Position numbers and translations under genes: made by a program
Part shown: positions 46,990-58,959 of the stretch, piece by piece
How positions within the stretch are numbered: position 1 is the stretch's first letter
Layout of the letters: the number at the start of each line of letters is the position of its first letter
The notes under the pieces: generated by a model
Database searches by the model: none
Told to the model about the DNA's origin: nothing
The model's input: only the letters and a program-made list of their open reading frames with translations
Assembly (NCBI RefSeq): GCF_030272615.1
Contig: NC_081408.1
Span: 400,177,889-400,241,888, forward strand
DNA length: 64,000 bases
Direction: 5' to 3'
Source of the DNA: Cryptomeria japonica
Taxonomy: Eukaryota; Streptophyta; Pinopsida; Cupressales; Cupressaceae

Positions 46990-47898
46990 TTCAAATAAAA
47001 ACAAAAACAAAATGAATAAAGGGACGACAAGGAAAATATGGGGCAGCAACCCCGATCCAGAATATGGATAATGTGAAATACATTAAATCCCCCAAAATAA
47101 CAGAGGTTTTACAAATACAATAACAGGGGATCTAAAATAACAGATAATTATCAGAATTATTGAATACAAGCAATAGAAAGAAACCCCAAACCATATAATT
47201 CTTTTGATTCTAGTCATGAACAAAGAAAATACAACAAAATGCAGATTTCATACACATAATTCTTTCTAAATATCATTAAAATAACAACACCCCCAATTAA
47301 TTTCAGTTTACATTATAAAGCATATACTCTACAGTCACAAAGAATACACACACAAGGTTTCCAAAACTAAAGAAAGAGACATGAAAGAAGAATGAATAAT
47401 AGAAACCAACCTCTTCCCTGAGTGATGGAAGAGAAATCTCCGAGGGAGAGCTTGCTCACTCCTTCTAGTAGCAGCTTCAACCAATTCGAAAACCAAGCTT
47501 GCAGACAAAACCCCCAAATAGCCAAAGTGCCAGTCAGACCAAAAATGAGTGTCAAAGAAAAATTTGTAGAAGAAGGAGCCAAAAATACTTTTCATGACAA
47601 GATTTAAAACTAAAAGGATAATACATTGAAACCCTAGCCATCCAAACAACCTATTGGTTCCCAAAACCACAGATTGGAAAACCAAAAGACTTGCCAAATC
47701 CTCAAGTAGTCCAATCAGCCTTGGCCAATGAATAGGGATGGTCAAAGACCAAATCCCTCTGCACTTTAGGCTCCATTGAATCTAGGTGGGTATGCCTCTT
47801 CCTCTCAAGCATAAAAGAGGTTATTTATAGTGGATTTAAACCTTTTAGCAAATTTTCACAACTGGAAAATTATTGTTCTGCAACTGCTTTATTATGTC
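46990..47898 (-). other. Possible minus-strand transcript region, unproven
   Basis: The minus strand has a good TATA box (ctataaataacc, 47822-47829). An ATG at 47776-47774 starts only a 24-codon frame. A longer, hydrophobic 136-codon frame (47335-47745) has no ATG start and no family motif. Nothing else is recognised in this stretch. Confidence 0.2.
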
Positions 47899-47903
47899 CT
47901 TTA

Positions 47904-49093
47904 TGTTAGGCCCAATATGGAAAGCTAATGTATGAGAGGGGAGGGGTGAATCAGTACTTCAAAACATTTCTTCAATAATAACTTTACTGTTATATATAAA
48001 CCGAATAGTGTAGTAACATAATATAAAGCTAAAACAAATAGATAACAATCATACATGATTCACTCCATAACACATATATTTTGGTTACGCAGAAACTCTT
48101 GGTTAGAGAGAAAAACTACGGTGGAGATGGCACCCACAACTTCACTACTGCAATAATAAAGGTTGCTCGGTTAGAACTACATGTTTAGCTATTTCTGATA
48201 GCTTACCCTATTAGGAGTATCAAGATCTATTAGATCTACCTTGCTAAAGGATTTTACAACACTTAAACTAAATGCTGCACCTGGTTAGAGGCTTTACAAT
48301 TTATAGACTTGATTAGAGTCTTTTACCCTGTTAAAGGTTTCTCTTACAACTTCAAAATATTACAATAAAATCATTACAAATATCTGCAACTTTACATCAA
48401 GAATGTTATAGTAGATTCTATGTGCTCATAATAAGATTACCTTGCTTATAGCATACCTTGGTAACCCATTTAGTAACTCGGTAAACCCTTTTGTTTACTC
48501 TGTTCTTTGATTGTTCTTTGAAATCCTTCTTGGTGACCTCTGTGTCTCTGTAACAGTCATAACACTTAGTGCTTTCACATGTGTTGCTTTGTATATTTCT
48601 ATATCTTCCTTTCTGTCATGCTACATGTATATATATGATCTTAATCCATGTTGTATAAATAGATCTCTTATGTCGGTGATCCATTCATTGCTTCGATCTT
48701 ACAAACATGTTTTATCGAATGAATAACCATGCAAAATATTTCATTGGTTAGATGACCTCAAAATCATACACAATCTTTAAGTACAATTTCCAATGTGATA
48801 ACGGTTCTATGTGCCTCTATCTTGTAACACGTTTTCATATGTATGTCCAGGTTCAATGAATCTGGTAACACGTTTCACTCGGTGTATATCAACTTAGTGT
48901 GTCATCTTTACTGCTCGGTAGACATGGAATGATACTCGGTAGACAGCTCAGTGTATACTACGCTCTGAGACTACTATCTTCTATAACCGACTAGACTGTG
49001 CATACCGACTGAATATTTCGGTAGAGATAACCGACTAGAGTATATAGAATAACTTTGAACATAAAACTAATGGCAACTTGATAAGTAGTAACA
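47904..49093 (-). repeat. 3' LTR of element F
   Basis: 1,190 bases; on the plus strand tgttaggcccaatatgg to gataagtagtaaca. Confidence 0.85.
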
Positions 49094-49094
49094 A

Positions 49095-49106
49095 TCTCCC
49101 CTTTTG
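49095..49106 (-). promoter_or_regulatory. Polypurine tract of element F
   Basis: The minus strand reads caaaaggggaga directly before tgttactacttatc, the LTR start. Confidence 0.75.
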
Positions 49107-49474
49107 ACATTAGTTGAGATGTTTGACAAAAACTACTTTCGAAGTTATAACTCAATAATCTATATACTTGCAAAATTTGACTATACTGACAGTATATACA
49201 TTAGTCAATGAAATAATATATCCAGATATACTCCCCTTATCAATATACTATACAAAACTCTGATTTTGCATGCTCGGTGATCAATGTTCTATGTGTTGTA
49301 CTTGTTCTTTGCTTACTGTTCTGTTCACTGCTCTTGGGTACTCTGCTTACTCTGCTCGGTATACTCCCCCTATATACTATACTCCTTTTGTTTGATATTA
49401 TACTTTGATGCTTTGAATACTATATCACTCCCCTAATACTGTATCACTCCCCCTTTTTTGACAAACATCAAAAC

Positions 49475-52400
49475 TTAATTACCATTCGATGGTGGCAACT
49501 GGTCAAAAATGGATTTGTACTTTGTCTGTGCTTTGGTGAGAGTGACAAAGAGGGCATCCTTTACACTGTCCATTAAAGAATTATGCGCTTGAATATTAGC
49601 CAATAATGATATTAAGCCATCGAAAGTGCTTCCCTCTTGTGCAGTAGATAAGGAGGTGGCTCAGTTGATCTGTTCTTGGACGGATGAAAGATGAGCAAGG
49701 AATAATGTCTGAAGTGTTATTATGTCCATCATGATCTTGTGTTCTTCATTTATTAGGTCCAATTGTTGAGCCATGAGTTGTTGTGACTTTGTATAAAAAT
49801 TATGAACTGAATTTGGCTCTGTGGCCAACTTATTTGAGAGATCGGTGATCTCTTTCTCAATTTCTTCTATTTTATTTTTGATGTCTTTAATGAATAAAGA
49901 AAATATACAGAGTTTCTGAAATAAATAAAGAATGTGCTTGAGTTGAGGAGTCAACTCAGCAATAAATTTGACAAGTTTAACTTTGCCAATAGCTATAGCT
50001 TTATGTACCTCTTCTATCATTTTTGCAGTGAGCTCCTTGTCTTTTAGCTTGCTCAAATATTCCGATGCATCTACTCCAGATGTCTCTATCTTTGTTAGGA
50101 TTTCATCTAGTTGAATGTGGATGGTTGCATCTGTTGACACTATAGCTTCAGGTAGCATATCTATTAAGAGTGCTTTCACCTTCTGAAGTACTTTATTTTT
50201 CTTTTGAATCGCCATTTGCTTCTCTTGTTTGGCCTTTGCTTTGCATAGTTCACCGAAATAAATGAGTTCTTGCCCCTTTAATTTTGATATGTCTACATTG
50301 AGCAACACTATTGGTTTTGACAAATCAACTTTAAAAATATGTTTTTTCATCTTCTTTTCTTTACCTTTCACCGATGGAACTAAGACAATGGCTTGTGAGG
50401 CTTGATGACCCTCGGTGGGTTGCTCGGTAGAGGCAACACTTTGGTCGGTTTCTTTAGCCTCTATAGAGTCCTTTGGTGTCTCGGTACTTGGTGTCTGGTT
50501 TACAACATTTTTAGTGCTAGAAGGTGCCCTAGACATCTGTTCTTGAGTAGTACCTTCTCCTACTGTAGACTTGTGACCTTCAGTGCCTTGATTTGTATCC
50601 TGAGGGGTTTCGGTTGAGATAGGTTGATTAACTGGTGGATAAGGCTGAACTTGTTCCAAGATTGATTCACTAGATACAAGTTTTTCATATGCATTGCCTT
50701 CTATCATTTCCTGTTCCGGTGCCTCTGTATCCATAATATCTTCATCTATTTGAATCATGTCAGCAGGGTCTTGCTCAGTAACATCATGATCTTGCTCAGT
50801 GACATCAACTATTTCAAATTTAGCTTGCTCACTGGCATCCTTGATTTTAAAGATTTCTTGCCACTTTTCTTTTGTCTCATTTTCTACTTCAATATATAGC
50901 CCATTCATCAGTTTTAAGGCTCTTTGTTTGATGAGAAACTTTGTGTTGTAGGTAGTCAGATGTTCTTTTATTTCAGCTACCAACATGTCTGGAAAGAGAT
51001 GTACCAGACTTCTTTCTCTGATCTATTTCTCTAAGTCCATTGCATACTTCCACCTATTGTCAATATGTAAATATAATTCATTTGGAAGTGACTTAGATAG
51101 TTCCAATGGAGCCAATCAGAACTTTAGAAGTGTGCAGATGATAGCTTCTTCAATTTGTCTCTTTTCATCATTATTTTTGGTTTCATACTTAACATACCTA
51201 AATCCTCCAAATCCACCATATTCTTTCAGATTAGCACAAAAAATTTCAACACTATGTACATTTACCTTCTTGCTCTTGACAATCTGAAATTTGCTTGCAT
51301 CCTCAAATTCGGTGTCACTAGACTCTTTTGCCAAAATGAGTCTCCAAGTAGTTTTCTTGTAAGTTTTTGTTACCTTAGGAATAGTCACACTCTTTGCTTT
51401 CTTACTCGGTGAAGCTGCAGATGCTCTAGTGTTAGGTCGCTTTGCTGGTGGAGTCGGTGAGGCCTTTGATGTGTCATGTTTCTTTCTTTTCAACACTTTT
51501 CCCTTAGGCAATTCGGTGCTCAGTGTTATAGCTGCCTCTTGGGCTTCAGATTCCTCTTCGGTAATGGCTATAGTGCCTTTGACAGGTGTGGAGGAAGAAT
51601 CTTCTTCGAATTTCTCCAATAATGCCTTGATCATCTTTGTTGCCTTTCTTGTAGCTTTGGGTACTACAATGCTCATTTTCACTTTTTCCTCCACTTCTTC
51701 ATAGGTTCCATACCTCAGCTCTATAGCATGTCTTGGCAATGTGAGAAATGCATCAATTTGTTGTTGTGTGATATCAAAATCAATCTCGTATCCCATAGGT
51801 GACAAAGATTGAGTTCTTGGTTCCACAACATTAACATAACAGTAATCAGTGTCTACTTCAAAACATATGTCAACTTTGTATTTCTCCACTAGCTGGGGTG
51901 GAATCCGGTACCTGTTATGCATTTTCTCTTGAAACTTACTGAAGTAATCATCCATAATATCATTAAAATTATCTCCTAGCTTCTTAATAATGTCATTGAT
52001 CTGATGGGTGATTGGTCGGTGTAGTTCCCAAACAACTTTACCGACTGATGGAAAGAATTTTTCAAAATAGAAAAACATGCATACAAGTAGTGATCCAAAC
52101 TTTAGTGTATTAGCCAAGTTGTTCTTCTTCGGCTTCCTGATGGTGTTCAGATTCTCAAATAGGTTTTTCAGCAACACCTCACAAAGATCAATTTTCATTC
52201 CCTTTTTCACAATTTTGTATGCTAGGTCTACTGCTGCATAGGGTACATTGTTTTCCCTTGCCGATTGGAAGAAAAAGTAGCCTATTACCCTAATGGAAAA
52301 TTTTAGTTCTTCATCTGTGACATTGTTCAATTTCAGTCCTCTACAATCTGATTCCACTCTGGTTAAACTGATCAATTCCTTTTGTGATATCATCTTTTGG

Positions 52401-52837
52401 GCTCAGGCATGATCATAAATAGGGTAACCGGTAATCAGATGAATGATTTCCTTGGTAATCTTAAACGGTTGCTCCTCTAACCACATGAAATCTTTGTGAA
52501 CTCTGCTCAGAACAAACTTGACCCACTGGGGTTTGAACACATGAGGATAGGTTAGGGCTTCAGTTAATCCCTTGATCTTAATATGCTCATACTTTCTATT
52601 CAATTTACCATCTATGCATAATTCATCATAGGTGTCTTTGATTTCAACATGACCGAGTTCTTCAACATGACATTTGGTGAAGAATCTCACATCCTCGACT
52701 AATAACACTCTATCCGAGATGAGTGAAAATGCGGTTTTGTCATCCAGTTCAAATGCAACTTTGGGAGTTAATGAGTATTTTAGTGAGGGCTTCTCAACAT
52801 TCTTGACAACGATGGGATCTTGGATCTTAGGTGCCAT
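49475..52837 (-). pseudogene. ORF2 of element F, 1,120-codon unknown protein in place of pol
   Basis: One uninterrupted frame from ATG 52837 to TAA 49477-49475, with only four internal stops (near 52400, 51117, 51027 and 49659). N-terminal motifs: VEDVRFFTKCHVEELG, KFVLSRVHKDFMWLEEQPF, ITKEIIHLITGYP and TDEELKFSIRVIGYFFFQSA. Near residue 340 come KYKVDICFEVDTDY, NVVEPR and SPMGYEIDF. Then a basic Lys/Pro/Ser region (about 440-530), an acidic region rich in Thr, Glu and Gln (about 670-800) and a C-terminal coiled coil (about 840-1100). No signal peptide or membrane segment is seen. The N-terminal layout (V-x-D-V-R...C...LG, then R-V-H-x-D-F-x-W-L, then I-T-K-E-x-I) recalls plant transposon-protein domains in general form only. 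Confidence 0.8.
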
Positions 52838-53200
52838 TTGTAGATTTCAGATAAAAACTAACTAAAGATCCTTAGGGTTTCAAGATTTTCAAACGGTAGA
52901 CACTTCACACTTAGCAGATAATAGCAACTTGATAAGATCAGTAAACCAACTTAACAATGCATTGAGATTGATGTAAATACCTTGAATTTGCTTTGTAGGA
53001 GGTTTGATCGCCTTAGATTTGCTTTTCTCTACTCTCTCGAAAACTTGGTAAGTAAAAAAAATGACCGCAAAAATGCTTTAAGTACACAATATACCTTATC
53101 GAGCTCCATGCGGGTTAGGTCAAAAACATTAAATGTACTCGGTTCCACTAAACTTTCTTTCCTTTTGCGCTTTAACCAAGTAACCAAACTTCCTTCATTT

Positions 53201-53274
53201 ACTGACTTGACAGGTTTCCTGTATTCACCGACTTGACAGGTTTCCTGTATTCACCGACTTGACAGGTTTCCTGT
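53201..53274. repeat. Three tandem 26-base repeats between gag and ORF2 of F
   Basis: Unit attcaccgacttgacaggtt plus tcctgt. Copies end at 53222, 53248 and 53274; the first is slightly diverged (actgacttg). Confidence 0.85.
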
Positions 53275-53461
53275 AAAGTGCTCCAAAAGACTTTGATAGA
53301 ATTTCAAACTTACTACTACATCTTAACTATGTAGATTTTGAATTAAGTAAAAAATAAAGTAAGAACTGTTAAGATTTAACCTTGAGAGAATGCAGTCCCT
53401 TCATACCTTTACCGATTAATTTGGAATAGGTGCACCTAACTCGGTAGGTAAGGTGCAATCT

Positions 53462-54769
53462 TCATTTGACACAATTTCCTTCTTTTTCCAAATCATCTAT
53501 AATTTGTCTTTTATTTCCTCAAATGTCTTTTCTAGGTTGATCTCTGCAATCTCCAGCCAAGTGTCCAACTTTGTGACAATGAAAACATGCCATACCAGGA
53601 TTTCTCCATGATCTTCGGTTGTTCATCCCAAACCTTATAAAGTAGTTGGCACTTATATGTCCATATCTTCCACAACATTCACACCATATCCTTGTATTGT
53701 AATCCCATGGTACTGCAGAATACTATCAGTAAGGATTTGTGTGAGGTCGGTAACCTCTAGAATTTGCTCAATGTGCAGACCATATATAGTTCTTTTGCTT
53801 GAACCAACACTTCTCGGTACTATGTCTATATCTATTGCAGTTTTTACAAAACCCTTTGAATTTTGCCTTCTAATAATTGTTAACAGACTTTGTCCTACAT
53901 TGATTAGATGTGTGACCATATTTATTACAATTGTAACAATAACCATTGGACTTAGTGACATTTAGTTGCTTACCTTTTCTGATTTGACACATGTTGGCAG
54001 TGTGACCTTGATTTCCACAGTAGTTGCAAATCAACTTCTTTCTTTTGATGTTCTTCGTGATTCCAGCTTGCTTTGATTATTCTCCTCTCTCGGTAGTATG
54101 GATTCCCTTCTCGGTAGAGTCTTTTCCTTTGTAACCGAGTCCTGCATCTTTGTTGGGTCTTCTTGTATTCAGTTGCTCATCCAACATCTTTGATGCTTCA
54201 TAACTCTTCTTTAGTGTTTCTTTGGATTTCTTCTTTGTTTCAAGTTCATTGGTCAACCTTGATACTTCAAGTTTCAATGTTTGATTCTCATCATCTTTCA
54301 GATTTGCTTCATGATGTGCATAGCCTAGTTGATCTGACAAGTTTTGTTGAATTCCAGTCAACCTTGTGATTTCATCATCCTTATCAGATACTAAGACTTC
54401 AAGTTGTTGTTTCTCTCTTTCTAGATCTCTTACTTTATTCTCGGTTGTCCTCAACGCATCAATATTTTCAGTCATATGTGTGCTGAAATGTTCATGTTCT
54501 CTTTTCATTGCTTTTAGTTGATCAGCCAGTGCTTTGTTCTTTTCTTTCAATACTCCAATCATTTCTTCAGTCTCCTCAGATATACTGTTCTCAGATGATG
54601 TCTCAATTTGTTCCACTAACTCTTTAGAGTCCTACAAATCATCAGATAATCTTCTTCTCACTTTCAGAGATTTTCGCATTTGCCTTTGCATGTTTGCAAT
54701 CACTTGATTAGCATGATCCAACTCTTCTTGCAGATACACAATCCTCCGAGATTATTTATAGCCTTCCAT
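53462..54769 (-). pseudogene. gag: gag of element F, coiled coil plus five zinc knuckles
   Basis: One frame of 436 codons from ATG (54769-54767), 45 bases inside the primer site, to TGA 53464-53462. About eight internal stops, no frameshift. A long coiled coil (about residues 10-215) is followed by CNYCGNQGHTANMC, CYNCNKYGHTSNQC, CKNCNRYRHSTEKC (Gly lost), CECCGRYGHISANY (last Cys lost) and CFHCHKVGHLAGDC. Same architecture as gag of A, B and C but with one more knuckle. Confidence 0.8.
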
Positions 54770-54810
54770 TGATAAGATCTTTCTCTTTAGGCAGTTAAAC
54801 CCTTTTCCAA

Positions 54811-54830
54811 GATTGAAGCTTTGATACCAA
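54811..54830 (-). promoter_or_regulatory. Primer-binding site of element F
   Basis: The minus strand reads ttggtatcaaagcttcaatc next to the 5' LTR. TGGTATCA-AGC matches the initiator-methionine tRNA complement with one change. Confidence 0.75.
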
Positions 54831-54831
54831 T

Positions 54832-56006
54832 TGTTAGGCCCAATATGGAAAGCTAATGTACTAAGAGGGGAGGGGTGAGTCAATACTTCAAAACATTTCT
54901 TCAATAATAACTTTACTGTTATATATAAATCGAATAGTGCAGTAACATAATATAAAGCTAAAACAAATAGATAACAATCATACATGATTCACTCCATAAC
55001 ACATATATTTTGGTTACGCAGAAACTCTTGGTTAGAGAGAAAAACTACAGTGGGGATGACACCCACAACTTCACTACTGCAATAATAAAGGTTGCTCAGT
55101 TAGAGCTACATGTTTAGCTATTTCTGATAGCTTACCCTGTTAGGAGTATCAAGATCTGTTAGATCTACCTCGCTAAAGGATTTTACAACACTTAAACTAA
55201 ATGTTGCACCTGGTTAGAGGCTTTACAATTTATAGACTTGATTAGAATCTTTTACCCTGTTAAAGGTTTCTCTTACAACTTCAAAATATTACAATAAAAT
55301 TATTACAAATATCTGCAACTTTACATCAAGAATGTTATAGCAGATTCTATGTGCTCAGAATAAGATTACCTTGCTTATAGCATACCTTGGTAACCCATTT
55401 AGTAACTCGGTAAACCCTTCTGTTTACTCTGTCTTTGACTGTTCTCTGAAATCCTTCTCGGTGACCTATGTGTCTCTGTAACAATCATAACACTTAGTGC
55501 TTTCACATGTCTTGCTTTGTATATTTCTATATCTTCCTTTCTATCATGCTACATGTATATATCTGATATTAGTCCATGTTGTATAAATAGATCTCTTATG
55601 TCAGTGATCCATTCATTTCTTCGATCTTACAAATGTGTTTTATCGAATGAATAACCATTCAAAATATTTCATTGGTTAGATGACCTCAAAATCATACACA
55701 ATCTTTAAGTACAATTTCCAATGTGATAACGGTTCTATGTGCCTCGATCTTATAACATGTTTTCATATGTATGTCCAGGTTCAATGAATCTGGTAACACG
55801 TTTCTCTCGGTGTGTCATCTTTGCTACTCCGTAGACATGGAATGATACTCGGTAGACAGCTCGGTGTATACTACTCTCTGAGACTACTTTCTTCTATAAC
55901 TGACTAGACTGTACATACCAACTGAATATTTCGGTAGAGATAACCGACTAGAGTATATAGAATAACTTTGAACATAAAACTAATGGCAAATCTATAAGTA
56001 GTAAAA
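54832..56006 (-). repeat. 5' LTR of element F
   Basis: 1,175 bases, collinear with the left LTR. It lacks a short stretch near 55808 and its last CA is changed to AA (gtaaaa). Confidence 0.85.
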
Positions 56007-56011
56007 CTTTA

Positions 56012-58958
56012 AATGAATACTTTGAAAAGAAATGATTGTGAATGTATATTGAAAATGAGATTGCTTTCATGACTTAAATGAAATCTGCATAGATCAGTTC
56101 ATATAGGATTTGGGAAGAACATTTCTCTATCAAGGACCTTGAATGCATACAGATCAAAACCTTATAAGATCAATAACAGACCAGTGCCTCTATCCAAGGA
56201 TATATATGACACTTTGTGGACAAAATATCTTATCAACTCAAGAGATAATTTCTCATCAACTATGAAGGTTCAATATGCGTTACACAAACAATAAGAACTC
56301 AATCTTTCACTTAATGCAACGGCATGTGATTCACATCATAGAAAATATATAAACAGATTTATCATGAGGACAAAGATAATCATCAACACAAAACTATACA
56401 CAATATTTGGAAAAAGAAACAACGAACCTTGTATATTAATCTTCAGGAAATAATTGCATACATAAGCTGCACTTGCAGATACTCCATTATAGATTGCTTG
56501 CACAAAATGATACTTCTTCTTCCTATAGACTTCTCTAATACAAAATGATATTCAATCCTTATAGTAGTATCTTGTTCTTATGACCCTCTGATTGTCCTCC
56601 CCTTGTTCTGGATGACTTTCCTTTTATGCACATAAGGGATAGTTACAAACAGTTGCTTCTCAAAGGACACACCTTTTGGTTTAAGCAATAATTACAAATG
56701 AAACCCTAAAAAATACTTAATGATGCTTAATAATGTTCTTTCTAATCTTTCACTTTGATAAAATTCCACTTCCGCTCTTGAACTCCTTGATATTCCTCAT
56801 CACCAAACTTTGATAAAATATTCTGCACACAAACTAAACCAATCAAATTCATTGATTTAAAAAATTAATTACTCTCGATTAGGTTTTTCTTATGAAAGAT
56901 TAATCCTCCTTAATCAAAGTATATCATCAAGAGGATATTTTGCAAAGTGATATTTATACTTCGGACTTTAAAAATATTAATTCGTATAATAAAACAAAAT
57001 ATTTACCCTAGTATATATTTCCAAATAATAACAAAAGGTAAAATACTTTATACTAAATAATAATACTTCCCTCGGAAAATGATAACCATGGATAAATATT
57101 CCAACTTTGCAATACCTTTTCATCCTTTTCGGGCAACTTCATCTTTCTTGGGAATATTTTATCATATAGGATAAATACTTTGCAAAAATCAATCAAACAT
57201 TAACTATATGATAAAAATAATTTACCCTAATGAACATATTCAATTTATTAACTTAGGGCAAATAATATGCATATGAAAAGCTTGCCTCAAAACACCAAAA
57301 TCCATTTTAATAAATTCTATTCATCATTTTACTTTGGGTAAAAAGAACTTTTCAAAATACATTTTCTTCTTTGAACAAAATATAATATTCACACTTTGAT
57401 CTTCAAATACATTATTCATACAATAAAGAATAATATTTACCCTAATATGGATTCAATTCAAAAAATTAGGGTAAAAACATGATGAGAGACAATATCATTA
57501 GGTCACCATATTGAAAGCACTTATGTATAAATATAATTTCCCCTTTGTCAAAATATATTCTTTTATAACTTTTTCAAAGGCGATTAGAATATTATCATAA
57601 TTATATCAAAGACTACAAATAAAATTTGTTTTCAAAGTGCTTTTGCAAGTAAATAAAGATTATTAAAAGAAAAATCAAATACCTTAATAAATTTATATCT
57701 TTCTAAGCATATTTTTAGAAATAGAAACATTGACAACATATCCCTTATGAACAAATAATTTTCCCTAAAGAACAATCTAGCCCTTTGTTCATGCTAAAAT
57801 AGTTGCTTGGAAGTATAAATCATTTTACCCTTTAAAAATTTCCAAAAGTAAAATATTAAAATAAAAATACTTACCCTTTGCAAAACAAAAATTAAAAAAA
57901 TATTACGTCATGGTGGATCCATCGGGGTAGCATACCTTCTCGGGATAGCACATTATATCCTACACCGATACCTAATGGAAATGAAGACTTCTCCTTTGGC
58001 TTTGATTTGTTATGAATCGAGGCTTTATTATCTCTCTTTCGAGAGCGTTATTTTTAATTTAATGCTTTGTCAATCTTCCCTTTAAAAACTGCTTCAAACT
58101 ATGCAAGAAAATAAACAATTTAATTTCTCCTGCGGCCTATTTTGGATTAATTTCATTGCCGGCTAACCAGACATCCGATTACCACAAAACTTGGCCAAGA
58201 GTTATGATAATTTAAATAAAACATGGGTTTTATTTCAAATTTCAATTAGCTCACCAAATTTTGGTACTTTCTTTGTAAACTAGCCTGTCAAAGCTAGTCG
58301 CGGGCAATATAAATTTTAAATTAATACATCAAATGACCTCTAATCTCTTTGAAAACTAAAATGGAAGCAATTGACATAATAATTCTTAGGTGAGAAGAAA
58401 TCATGATTCGAAAAGACTTACCTGGAATGATTTCGCCTTTGCAACCATATACATACCTAAAAATCAACCACTTGACATATGCATCAGAATAGGCTTTCAG
58501 GAGCTTGAAATGGAAAAATATACCTGAACATAGGTGTCTCACATGATTTCTCCAGTGAACTCGTTGTCCTGCATGATATTTGGAATTCTAAATTTTGAAA
58601 AAAATTAAGGTTCCATCACAACCAATTAAAATATTTCATTTTAAAATATTTCCCTTCTAACTATGGGGATAAAATAAACTTATTTTTCCTATTTATTTTA
58701 TGAGATTTCAAAAATCAACTTGAAATAAAAATCACAACATTATTAAAACATTAAAATATAATAGATAGGGTAATTATTTATTATTTACAATTATCATCAA
58801 TATTATTTCTAATTACTCAAAATATCGCTATTGATCAAAATCATTTAAATAATCAAACCCATGATAATTAAATAAAGAATAAATTTTAACATTAGATGAA
58901 TAAAATAGTTAAAATAAACAAATAAATAATTAAATAAAGGTTAAAATCACAAATAAAT
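56012..58958. other. AT-rich DNA without recognisable features
   Basis: About 2.9 kb of very AT-rich sequence with repeated short words (aaaatatt, ttaccctaa, caaaatat). I found no coding frame, LTR pair or array. A 73-codon minus frame at 58321-58542 has no motif. Confidence 0.4.
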
Positions 58959-58959
58959 C

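Larger units (their letters stand above)
47904..56006 (-). mobile_element. Element F: non-autonomous LTR retrotransposon with gag and ORF2, no pol
   Basis: 8,103 bases flanked by cttta (47899-47903 and 56007-56011). LTRs 47904-49093 and 54832-56006. On the minus strand: 5' LTR, primer site, gag (54769 to 53462), ORF2 (52837 to 49475), polypurine tract, 3' LTR. Both genes keep one frame throughout. No pol motif. It has the clearest ORF2 of the three elements. Confidence 0.9.

Noticed and set aside
47335-47745. 136-codon hydrophobic minus-strand protein
   Set aside because: Starts at TTG rather than ATG, has no motif, and the nearby TATA box leads only to a 24-codon frame.
11230-54830. tRNA genes at the TGGTATCAGAGC-like sites
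   Set aside because: These are primer-binding sites next to LTRs; no tRNA cloverleaf surrounds them.
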